Positions 1 to 7,558 of a stretch of 64,000 nt of DNA are shown piece after piece (positions within the stretch are counted from its first letter, which is position 1; each line of letters begins with the position of its first letter). The notes under the pieces were generated by a model. The model had not been told where the DNA came from, did not search any database, and saw only the letters and a program-made list of their open reading frames with translations. The position numbers were made by a program, and so were the translations under genes. Origin of the DNA: Gammaproteobacteria bacterium (GTDB lineage Bacteria > Pseudomonadota > Gammaproteobacteria > GCA-001735895); assembly GCA_030595795.1 (NCBI GenBank), contig JAUVCH010000001.1:1-64000 (forward strand), written 5' to 3'.

Positions 1-192
1 GATTTCTTCAAGAATGGTATCGGCATTGTTTTCGATTAGCTGTAGGCCTGCTTCATCGAGTACTTCGAAATAGGGAATCTTGCGAGTAATATACGGTGCT
101 CTAGGTGCGCTGGCTGCCGCAGCCTCGGCACGACGGCCTTCGCGCCCGCCCCGGCCTCGACGCCCACGGGCTGGTCTCAGTATTTCGCTCAT
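1..192 (-). CDS. Trimethylamine methyltransferase (MttB) family protein, N-terminal part
   Basis: Only the first 64 codons lie in the window; the gene runs off the left edge. It opens with an Arg/Gly-rich stretch (RPARGRRGRGG) followed by APYITRKIPYFEVLDEAG and ADTILEEI, the usual start of MttB-family corrinoid methyltransferases. Members without pyrrolysine act on glycine betaine, proline betaine or related quaternary amines; which substrate cannot be read from this fragment. It is divergent from a GlxA-type AraC regulator about 230 bp away, an arrangement common for betaine-type regulation. A second, full-length family member lies at 29273-30814. Confidence 0.8.
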   Translation of the reverse strand, partial: MSEILRPARGRRGRGGREGRRAEAAAASAPRAPYITRKIPYFEVLDEAGLQLIENNADTILEEI

Positions 193-491
193 TTTAGACT
201 CCAGATTGGGTCAGGCCTCGATAGGCAGTTATTAATTTTAAGCATCAAAGTATGGTTTTTGGGTCGAGGTAAGGCTAATCCAGGTACGACATCAAAATAT
301 TTGCCCGCGCCATATAAAACGAGGGAAATTCGAAATTTCTATGGTCGGCAGATAGTTTTGATTAGAATGTCATTAATCGGATCATTTATCTTTGTAACAG
401 AAACTATAATGCGAGGCTGTTAATCATCAATAAGACAGAAAAAATCGGCATACTGCTCATTGATGGATACCCGTTAATTCCGTTTAGTTGT

Positions 492-1388
492 GTGGTTGAT
501 TCCCTGCGTACCGCGAACCGACTGGCAGAGAGTAAATTATTCGAATGGTATTATTATTCCCCGGATAGCACGCCAGTGTCGGCCAGTTGCGGTATTACCG
601 TTCCAACCGAGCCGCTCTCTAAAGCGGTTGATCTGGAAACACTGGTGGTTTGTGCACCCAATAGCGCGCAGAATTTCAGTAACTCGAAAACACTCAAAAC
701 TCTACAAAACCTGGATAAGCAGGAAGTCAATCTTGGTAGTATTAGCTCGGGCAGCTTTGTACTGGCCAAAGCCGGGTTACTCGACAAAAGCCGCTGCACA
801 ATCCATTGGGAAAATATCCCTGTATTCAAAGAGTTATATCCGCACATCGAAGTCGCTTTCACGCTATACGAAATAAACCAGCGGCGGTTTACCTGTTCGG
901 GCGGCACGGCGGCACTCGACATGATGCTCAAACTCATCGAAAACCAGTATGGGCGTGCACTGGCGCAGGGAATTTCGCAGCAATTTCAACACGACCGTAT
1001 TCGGACCGATATCGATTCGCAGCAAATGGCCGATAGAATAGACCTGGCCATGAGCGCACCGAAATTAATCGATGTCATCAACCTAATGGAATCGAATATT
1101 GAAACGCCGTTGGCACTGCCAGCAATTGCTGCAAGCTGCAACTTGTCGTTACGTCAGATTGAAAGGCTGTTTCACAAATACCGAAGCGTAACGCCGAGCC
1201 AGTACTACCTGTCGATACGCCTGTCGCACGCGAAACAATTATTACTGAATACCAATCGCAGTGTGATCGACATATCGATCGCCACCGGTTTCGAAACACA
1301 GTCTTATTTTACGGCCTGCTATCGAAAGTTTTTTGGCAGTTCACCGCGTAGTCATCGTATTCAGGTAGCGACCGAGCGGAATGGTTAA
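492..1388 (+). CDS. GlxA family (GATase1-like/AraC) transcriptional regulator
   Basis: The N-terminal half is a DJ-1/PfpI-like ligand domain and the C-terminal about 100 residues are an AraC HTH pair (SLRQIERLFHKYRSVTPSQYY, then DISIATGFETQSYFTACYRKFF). GbdR, CdhR and ArgR of Pseudomonas share this architecture and respond to betaine, carnitine or arginine, which suits the setting. The position after SISSG that is often the nucleophile elbow has no Cys. The GTG start used here gives 298 aa but removes the first beta strand. The same frame is open back to base 366 and reads KIGILLIDGYPLIPFSC just upstream, with no ATG, GTG or TTG. The real start may be a rare codon such as ATC at 423, six bases after GAGG (413-416). 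Confidence 0.85.
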   Translation: MVDSLRTANRLAESKLFEWYYYSPDSTPVSASCGITVPTEPLSKAVDLETLVVCAPNSAQNFSNSKTLKTLQNLDKQEVNLGSISSGSFVLAKAGLLDKSRCTIHWENIPVFKELYPHIEVAFTLYEINQRRFTCSGGTAALDMMLKLIENQYGRALAQGISQQFQHDRIRTDIDSQQMADRIDLAMSAPKLIDVINLMESNIETPLALPAIAASCNLSLRQIERLFHKYRSVTPSQYYLSIRLSHAKQLLLNTNRSVIDISIATGFETQSYFTACYRKFFGSSPRSHRIQVATERNG

Positions 1389-1410
1389 TTATATCCTGTC
1401 GTAGAAACAG

Positions 1411-2325
1411 TTATTTAAACTTCGATAAAAAACGCACACCCGTAGACCGTTCAACCTGCTCGCGGAACTTCGCCGCATTATCCCGTATCTCTTTGGTCTG
1501 CTTTTCCACCGAAACCTGAAACTCTGGGGATTTCAATAGCTCGATATATTTATCGATAACTTTGTCGGCCGGTTCGTAAGGTTGCTCGCAGGCGTGGTAA
1601 TACCTGAGATTGGCTTCTTTGGTAATCTGGTCGGCATTCGGTGTTCTATCGAGCAAATCAATCGCGATGTGCAAGCTGTAGTCGGCCGCTGTATGGCATC
1701 GGTGGGGCACTCCGGCGCGCAAATATAGAGCATCTCCGGGTTTCATAGTGATCTGCTGTAGCACAGGACCAAGCTGGTATTCGTTCTGGTTATCGTTACC
1801 CAGATAGCGTCTTTGCTGGGGTTCGAATATATCCCATATTTTTTTACCACCTAGTTGTATGACTAACACATCATCCGAATCGGCGTGTCCGCCGTAGGCT
1901 TCGCTTTGAGTCTGGGAGAAAAAAGCCACGCTGTTAGTCAGGCTGCAGGGTAAGGCTTCCTCAATTTTGGCGCAGAAGGCGTTGATATTCGGGTCGAGAA
2001 TATCCAGCCCTTCGAGCACCAGGGCCCCGCCTTTGCGTAACTCACGCTCGATGATATTTTTGTCCATAAATTTCAGGAAACGACGTTGTACGTTTTTTTC
2101 GATCACCGATGAATCGGTGGATACGTTACTTCCATCTGTTTTCAAATGTACCCATTCGGGTTTAAGCAGTGGGTTATTGAGGTGCTGCTGTAACTCACGA
2201 GTGGTAAAGAAACTGGGTTTACTGATCAGGCCAGGTTTGAAGGTGAACTCTTCGGGCGGATTGCTTCTCTGTTTTTTGAAGAAATCAAAGAGTAAAGCCA
2301 GGTCTTTGTGGAGTTTTTGATTCAT
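1411..2325 (-). CDS. JmjC/cupin-domain 2-oxoglutarate-dependent oxygenase-like protein
   Basis: 304 aa. The centre carries a cupin iron site of the JmjC type: GGHADSDDVLVIQL gives the HxD pair, followed by GGKKIWDIFEP, and GDALYLRAGVPHRC supplies the distal His. This pattern matches the Cupin_4/ROXA-like group, whose known members hydroxylate ribosomal proteins using Fe(II) and 2-oxoglutarate. The C-terminal third is helical and charged. A real hydroxylase is likely; its protein target is not known from the sequence. The ATG is preceded by GAGG. It is convergent with the GlxA regulator, 22 bp apart. Confidence 0.7.
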   Translation of the reverse strand: MNQKLHKDLALLFDFFKKQRSNPPEEFTFKPGLISKPSFFTTRELQQHLNNPLLKPEWVHLKTDGSNVSTDSSVIEKNVQRRFLKFMDKNIIERELRKGGALVLEGLDILDPNINAFCAKIEEALPCSLTNSVAFFSQTQSEAYGGHADSDDVLVIQLGGKKIWDIFEPQQRRYLGNDNQNEYQLGPVLQQITMKPGDALYLRAGVPHRCHTAADYSLHIAIDLLDRTPNADQITKEANLRYYHACEQPYEPADKVIDKYIELLKSPEFQVSVEKQTKEIRDNAAKFREQVERSTGVRFLSKFK

Positions 2326-2376
2326 GCCTTTACCTCAAAATCGAAAAAGGATTATCTAATAAATTGAGTGTTGTCT

Positions 2377-2615
2377 CAAATTGATTCGGATAATAAATTC
2401 ACCGTGAAACGGCTGCGTCCTTGACAGGAGTTTTTCTGGGCCAACAATTTTATCAAGAAGGGATTGGGACTATCTGGTTTAACCCTGAACTGAATTCAAT
2501 TCTGGAGCCACTATTAATCGATTGCTTAATCACACTCGCCCAAACCCATCATGGCGACCATTTTTTACCCAGAAAAACACCTGTCAAGGATGAATTTATT
2601 ATCCGAATCAATTTG
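2377..2615. repeat. Long interrupted inverted repeat
   Basis: The left arm consists of 2377-2401 plus 2419-2440; the right arm is 2568-2615. The reverse complement of the right arm reads the same as the left arm (25 bp, then 22 bp with one mismatch), except that the left arm has a 17-bp insertion at 2402-2418 where the right arm has a single T. A 127-bp spacer separates the arms. The intergenic region 2326-2757 (432 bp) holds nothing else recognisable; an 89-codon open frame across the repeat has no protein-like character. It could be a MITE-like element or remains of an insertion. Confidence 0.75.
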
Positions 2616-2757
2616 TTATTAGGCTATTGTATAATCAAGCCATACCATTTCTGGGAGAGTTTACTCAATGTTCCATCCCTATGTATCTAGCTGATAATTT
2701 CGTTCGATGCGGCCAATCTTTGTACAATATCGAATTTGAAAGTGCAAGATAAGAAAT

Positions 2758-4002
2758 ATGAGTAGACCTACCGTGACTGTGCTCGGTGCCGGGATTGTCG
2801 GCATTTGCTGTGCGATTGAATTACAGCGCTCGGGTTATCAGGTTGATTTAATCGACCGGAGTGAGCCTGCATCCGAAACTTCCTATGGCAATGCCGGTGT
2901 ATTTAGCCTGGGGTCGATTGCGCCGCTGGCTTCTCCGGCATTGTTACCGAGGTTGCCAGGTCTGATTGCTAACCGATACACAGATTTTCGCCTGCATTAT
3001 CCGCACTTCCTGCAGTTACTGCCCTGGTTGCTGGCTTTTTTAAAACGCTGTAATCGCGACACGTATTTCAGCGATGGAGAGATAATAAATCGGTTGACCG
3101 TGGCATCGGTAAAGCGGCATGAGGAGCTGATTAAACAAAGTGGAGCAGAGCACCTAACGCTTCGTAATGGCGGCTTACGCCTGTATCGGCATGAAAAAAC
3201 TTTCGAAAAGGATGCGTTGGAACGCGAACTGTTTCGGCGCTGCGAGGTGGAATACGAAGTATTGGACAGAGACGGCATTAAAAAACTGGAGCCCGATATA
3301 CACGACAGATTCGTTAAAGGAGTCTGGGTTAATCAGACGATATCGATTAAAGATCCGCAAGCGCTTTGTAAACATTATGTACGCTACTTTGAATCGTTAG
3401 GCGGGGAAATCAAACAACTGGAAGTGAAGGGCATTCAACAGGTCGGTAATAGCTGGCAACTGCAATGCGAGCCGATGGACTTGCAGACACCGAAACTGGT
3501 GGTCTGTCTCGGTGCCTGGACACCTGAATTGCTTAAGCCACTGGGTTATAAAAATGTCATTGCTATTGAGCGCGGTTATCACAGCATGCTGGCAGCTCAG
3601 GCTGGTAAGGTGTTGAACCGCCCGATTTTTGATGTCGACAGTAATTACGTCATGCTTCCCATGTCGGCGGGTTTGCGGGTGACTTCGGGTACGAACCTGA
3701 CTTATCGAGAAACACCACCAACCCCTGTACAAATTGAACAGGTGTTGCCGCGTGCCTACGAAGCTTTTCCGTTAGGCGAAAAATTAATCGATGAACCCTG
3801 GATGGGGCGTCGTCCGAGCACTGCCGATTCTAAGCCAATCATCGGCCCGGCACCCCGGCATCAAAATCTCTGGTTAGCCTACGCACACGCGCATATGGGG
3901 TTGGGCATGGGGCCGATTACGGGACAAATAATTGCCAGTCAGGTTGCAGGGAAGGAGCCGCCACTCGATGTTGCTGCCTGCTCGCCGAACCGGTATTTTT
4001 GA
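2758..4002 (+). CDS. FAD-dependent D-amino-acid dehydrogenase-like oxidoreductase (DadA family)
   Basis: 414 aa. The N-terminus has the Rossmann FAD motif VTVLGAGIVGICCAIELQ with the acidic end of strand 2 (LIDRS), followed by the DadA-typical SETSYGNAGVFS. The C-terminal WMGRRPSTADSKPIIGPAP and AHAHMGLGMGPITG are characteristic of the DAO/DadA fold. Such enzymes oxidise D-amino acids or secondary amines to imino acids at the membrane. It is first in a five-gene run to 7548, with 24 bp to the next gene. The cluster partners suggest a non-standard amino acid as substrate; this is inference. Confidence 0.8.
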   Translation: MSRPTVTVLGAGIVGICCAIELQRSGYQVDLIDRSEPASETSYGNAGVFSLGSIAPLASPALLPRLPGLIANRYTDFRLHYPHFLQLLPWLLAFLKRCNRDTYFSDGEIINRLTVASVKRHEELIKQSGAEHLTLRNGGLRLYRHEKTFEKDALERELFRRCEVEYEVLDRDGIKKLEPDIHDRFVKGVWVNQTISIKDPQALCKHYVRYFESLGGEIKQLEVKGIQQVGNSWQLQCEPMDLQTPKLVVCLGAWTPELLKPLGYKNVIAIERGYHSMLAAQAGKVLNRPIFDVDSNYVMLPMSAGLRVTSGTNLTYRETPPTPVQIEQVLPRAYEAFPLGEKLIDEPWMGRRPSTADSKPIIGPAPRHQNLWLAYAHAHMGLGMGPITGQIIASQVAGKEPPLDVAACSPNRYF

Positions 4003-4026
4003 TAAATTATACGATGAGCCATATCT

Positions 4027-5193
4027 ATGAATGAATTTTCCAAATTTGATCGTTGCTTAAATCGAGAAAACACTAACTCGGTAAAGCATGACCGCTATCG
4101 TGATAGCGAGATTTTACCAATGTGGGTAGCCGACATGGATTTTTCTGTCGCGCCTGAAATTACCGAGGCCATCAGGTCGCGCCTTGATCACGATGTATAC
4201 GGCTACACTCATGCTCCCGAAAGCCTAAACAAATTGATCGTTGAACGAATGCAGCGCCTGTACCAGTGGTCGATTAAACCCGAATGGCTAGTCTGGATAC
4301 CGGGTGTGGTAGCTGCTGTGAATATTGCCTGTCGTTCGATTGGTGATGCTAATTCACAAATGTTAAGCCCCGCCGTGGTTTATCCGTATATTGCCCACGC
4401 GGCGGAGTTGAGTAATCGATATTTACAGAAAGTACCCATGGTATCGCGACAGCAACGGTGGGTGATGGATAGCGAATGGCTGGCTGGCCGAAATGATGCT
4501 AACGACGAAATATTATTGCTTTGTAATCCGCATAATCCTGGTGGCAGTGTTTATAGCCGTGAAGAGCTGTCCGAATTGGCCTCTATTGCCGAAGCTCGGG
4601 ACTGGGTAGTGGTATCCGATGAAGTGCACTGCGATTTAATTTTTGAGCGGAATTTAAAACACATTCCTATCGCGTCGTTAAACCCGACTATTGAGCAACA
4701 AAGCATCACACTCATGGCAGCGAGCAAGACTTTCAACCTGGCGGGACTTGGTTGTTCGTTTGCGATCATCCCGAATCAACAGTTGCGACGAAACTTTAGG
4801 CAGGCGAGCACAGGCATTGTTTCGCATGTTAATCTGTTTGGTTATATTTCGACCCAGGCGGCTTATCAGCAAGGCGAAAAATGGCACCAACAATTACTCG
4901 ACTATTTGCGTGGAAACCGCGATTATCTGCGGGAAGAAATTAACCAGATTCGAGGTTTAAAGCTGGACCCGGTCGAGGCCACTTACCTTGCCTGGATCGA
5001 TGTGTCCGGATTAGGCCTTGATAATCCACATCGGTTTTTTGAACAGGCGGGTGTCGGCATGTCTCCGGGAAGAGAATTTGGTGATAATGGTTTTATGCGT
5101 TTAAACTTCGGCTGCTCGTTAACTACTTTAAAAGAGGCTGTGTTGCGTATGCGAACGGCTGTTGACAATCATTGGGACCAAAAAAATGTTTAA
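4027..5193 (+). CDS. PatB/MalY-type PLP-dependent aminotransferase/C-S lyase
   Basis: 388 aa, fold type I class II. Diagnostic segments are LPMWVADMDF near the N-terminus, YGYTHAPESL, LLLCNPHNPGG, the PLP phenol-binding SDEVHCDLIF, and the Schiff-base lysine in MAASKTFNLAGLGCS. PatB/MalY proteins cleave cystathionine or other S-conjugates; relatives in amino-acid clusters act as aminotransferases. The end overlaps the next gene by 8 bp, so translation is probably coupled. Confidence 0.8.
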   Translation: MNEFSKFDRCLNRENTNSVKHDRYRDSEILPMWVADMDFSVAPEITEAIRSRLDHDVYGYTHAPESLNKLIVERMQRLYQWSIKPEWLVWIPGVVAAVNIACRSIGDANSQMLSPAVVYPYIAHAAELSNRYLQKVPMVSRQQRWVMDSEWLAGRNDANDEILLLCNPHNPGGSVYSREELSELASIAEARDWVVVSDEVHCDLIFERNLKHIPIASLNPTIEQQSITLMAASKTFNLAGLGCSFAIIPNQQLRRNFRQASTGIVSHVNLFGYISTQAAYQQGEKWHQQLLDYLRGNRDYLREEINQIRGLKLDPVEATYLAWIDVSGLGLDNPHRFFEQAGVGMSPGREFGDNGFMRLNFGCSLTTLKEAVLRMRTAVDNHWDQKNV

Positions 5194-5947
5194 TCAAGCC
5201 ATTGTACGTAGACCGGGTGAAAGTCTGGTAAATGGGATCACTACCGCAGGACTGGGGCAACCCGATTATCAGCTGGCGTTAAAACAACACGACGCTTATA
5301 TCCAGGCGCTGGAAAGCTGTGGTCTCACAGTCACGGTGATGGAAGCCGAAGAAGATTATCCGGATGGTATGTTTGTCGAAGATGTCGCCTTACTCAAGGA
5401 ACGATGCGCCATTGTCACACGCCCCGGAGCCGACGCGCGCAAGGGCGAAACCGAAAGTATGGCGCGGCAGCTAGCTGAGTTTTTTGATCAAATCCATACC
5501 GTCGAAGCACCGGGCACAGTTGATGCGGGCGACATTAAAATGGCGGGCAAGCATTTCTATATCGGCCTGTCAGAGCGCACGAATGCTGCTGGCGCTGAAC
5601 AGGTGATCGGGTTTTTACGTGAGCATGGATACGACGGTTCCACCATTATGATTAGCCAGGGTCTACACCTGAAATCATCAGTGTCCTATCTCGAAAATAA
5701 CAAAATAGTCGTCACCGGCGAACTGTGTAGTAAGCCAGAACTGGCACGTTTCAAGGCCATTGAAATAGAGCCCGAAGATGCTTATTCGGCAAACAGCGTC
5801 TGGGTGAATGATCGTGTGCTAGTGCCAGCGGGTTATCCTGTTACCAGTGAAAAAATCAAAGCCGCTGGGTATGAAATTATCGAGCTCGATGTTTCCGAAT
5901 TTAAAAAGCTCGACGGTGGCTTGAGTTGCCTGTCGCTGAGGTTTTAA
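5186..5947 (+). CDS. Dimethylarginine dimethylaminohydrolase (DDAH)-like hydrolase
   Basis: 253 aa from the ATG at 5186, the usual DDAH length; a TTG at 5162 would add eight unlikely residues. Family motifs are visible: DGMFVEDVAL (Asp/Glu binding loop), DAGDIKMAGKHFYIG, the catalytic His in QGLHLKSSVSYLENN, and the nucleophilic Cys close to the C-terminus in GGLSCLSLRF. DDAH hydrolyses N-methylated arginines to citrulline plus methylamine or dimethylamine. The small C-terminus after the Cys is normal. In this cluster the substrate might be another N-substituted guanidine. Confidence 0.8.
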   Translation: MFNQAIVRRPGESLVNGITTAGLGQPDYQLALKQHDAYIQALESCGLTVTVMEAEEDYPDGMFVEDVALLKERCAIVTRPGADARKGETESMARQLAEFFDQIHTVEAPGTVDAGDIKMAGKHFYIGLSERTNAAGAEQVIGFLREHGYDGSTIMISQGLHLKSSVSYLENNKIVVTGELCSKPELARFKAIEIEPEDAYSANSVWVNDRVLVPAGYPVTSEKIKAAGYEIIELDVSEFKKLDGGLSCLSLRF

Positions 5948-5953
5948 TCATTT

Positions 5954-6412
5954 ATGGAAATAAAACCAATCGTAGAACTGGATGATGATGTTGATGCTTT
6001 GATTCAGATGTCACGGGATTATCAGGCGAGTCTGTATCCGAGTGAAAGCATCAATCAGGATGATCCAGAATATTTGACCAATGGTGGCATGTATTTTATC
6101 GGAGCCTATCAGAGCAAAAAATTGTGCGGTATTGGTGGTGTGAAGATAATGCAGGATACTCCCGACTATGGGGAAATCAAAAACCTATTTGTCGATCCTG
6201 ATTGCCGAGGACGTGGCGTTTCGAAGATTATCATGAGCTCACTGGAAAACCATTTAATCAAAAATAAAATTGGCCTTTGTCGGTTGGAAACGGGTATCAG
6301 TCAACCTGAGTCCGTTGGTCTGTATCACAGTCTTGGCTATCAGGATTGTGATGCCTATGGTTCTTATCAGGCTGACCCCATGAGCATATTCATGGAGAGA
6401 GAAATCAAATGA
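5954..6412 (+). CDS. GNAT family N-acetyltransferase
   Basis: 152 aa. The acetyl-CoA binding motif A is clear: EIKNLFVDPDCRGRGVSKIIM, followed by the typical LCRLETGISQPESVGLYHSLGY beta4-alpha4 segment. It overlaps the next gene at ATGA (6409-6412). Next to a deacylase of the aspartoacylase family it may acetylate a pathway intermediate that the deacylase later frees; the sequence alone does not show the substrate. Confidence 0.8.
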   Translation: MEIKPIVELDDDVDALIQMSRDYQASLYPSESINQDDPEYLTNGGMYFIGAYQSKKLCGIGGVKIMQDTPDYGEIKNLFVDPDCRGRGVSKIIMSSLENHLIKNKIGLCRLETGISQPESVGLYHSLGYQDCDAYGSYQADPMSIFMEREIK

Positions 6413-7548
6413 GTTTCGAAAAGATAAGCAAAACATTAGTAGGCGACTCTCCCGGGAAAACCACCGAGCTGACTTATTTTCGTATCGGCCCGGCTAACGC
6501 GGAGAAGAAGGTCTATTTGCATGCCGCGCTGCATGCCGATGAGCAGCCTGGAATTATGGTTTTGCATCATATGCTCGAACTTTTAAAAGCAGCGGATCAG
6601 GCCGGTGAATTAAGCGCACAATTTGTTTTATTCCCGATGGTGAACCCTTTGGGTATGGGGGATATTGAATTCGGCCAGCATCAGGGTCGTTATGATCGCG
6701 ACACCGGGATCAATCATAATCGACAGTGGCCCGATCTTTTTTCGGCGGTCGATCAAAGCCTCGGTGAGTGGCTTGGTTCGGACGAGAAAGAAAATATTCG
6801 TCTGGTGCGTGAAGCGGTATCGAACTGGCTGCAAGACTATCCGCAGGTGAAAGCACGCGACCAATGGCGTCATGCTGTGATGAGTGAAGCCTACGATGCC
6901 GATTATGTGTTCGACTTACATTGCGACGATGAATCGTTGCTCTATATTTACTCCTTGCCCCAGCAACGGGAAACTATGCGGGTGTTGGCCAACTACACAG
7001 GCGCAGCAGCGACTATGCTCGCCGAAGACGGCGGTGGAAACTCCTTCGACGAAGTCTGGCCTGCGATTTGGCTAAAACTGGCAAAAGAATATCCTGACAA
7101 GGCAATCCCCATGATGCGGGCATCCTGTACGCTGGAGTATCGCGGACAGATCGATACCTTCGACGCGTTGAACTCAAAGGACGCTGAAAATCTTTACGGG
7201 TATTTTCAGGCCGAAGGTTTGATTGGCGGTGAAGCGAAAGGCAGCCCAATTGAAGTCCCGGTCGCTACCGATTTGAAGGCTATGGAGATAATTCGTGCAG
7301 AGCACGCCGGTTTATTAGCTTATTGTGTTGAGCTTGGTGAAGAAGTAGCTAAGGGCCAGAAGATTGCTGATTTGATACATCTCGATGGTGAGCAGGCATT
7401 CCTGGGCCGAACACCTGTTATTGCGGGTACCTCTGGAATTATTTTATCGCGTAATACTAATAAATATGTTTGGCGGGGTGCTGGTATTACCAAGATTGTT
7501 GGTAGTGATATTTTGGAGTCTCGTGGGGAGTTTTTGCTGGAGGATTAG
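6409..7548 (+). CDS. Succinylglutamate desuccinylase/aspartoacylase family zinc deacylase
   Basis: 379 aa. The zinc site shows as LHADEQPG near residue 45 (His and Glu) and the later DLHCD; MVNPLGMGDIEFGQHQGRYDRDTGINHNRQWPDL is the substrate-binding region of the AstE/AspA/DoeB group. The C-terminal part carries the beta-rich lid (ELGEEVAKGQKIADLI, resembling a biotinyl-like barrel). Known relatives remove N-acyl groups from aspartate, glutamate or N-acetyl-diaminobutyrate. Last gene of the cluster; the next gene, tex, converges 10 bp downstream. Confidence 0.8.
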   Translation: MSFEKISKTLVGDSPGKTTELTYFRIGPANAEKKVYLHAALHADEQPGIMVLHHMLELLKAADQAGELSAQFVLFPMVNPLGMGDIEFGQHQGRYDRDTGINHNRQWPDLFSAVDQSLGEWLGSDEKENIRLVREAVSNWLQDYPQVKARDQWRHAVMSEAYDADYVFDLHCDDESLLYIYSLPQQRETMRVLANYTGAAATMLAEDGGGNSFDEVWPAIWLKLAKEYPDKAIPMMRASCTLEYRGQIDTFDALNSKDAENLYGYFQAEGLIGGEAKGSPIEVPVATDLKAMEIIRAEHAGLLAYCVELGEEVAKGQKIADLIHLDGEQAFLGRTPVIAGTSGIILSRNTNKYVWRGAGITKIVGSDILESRGEFLLED

Positions 7549-7558
7549 GCTCGGTTCC

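Noticed and set aside
2421-2690. 89-codon plus-strand open frame
   Set aside because: It lies across the inverted repeat, starts with a non-ATG codon, has no ribosome site and no protein-like pattern.
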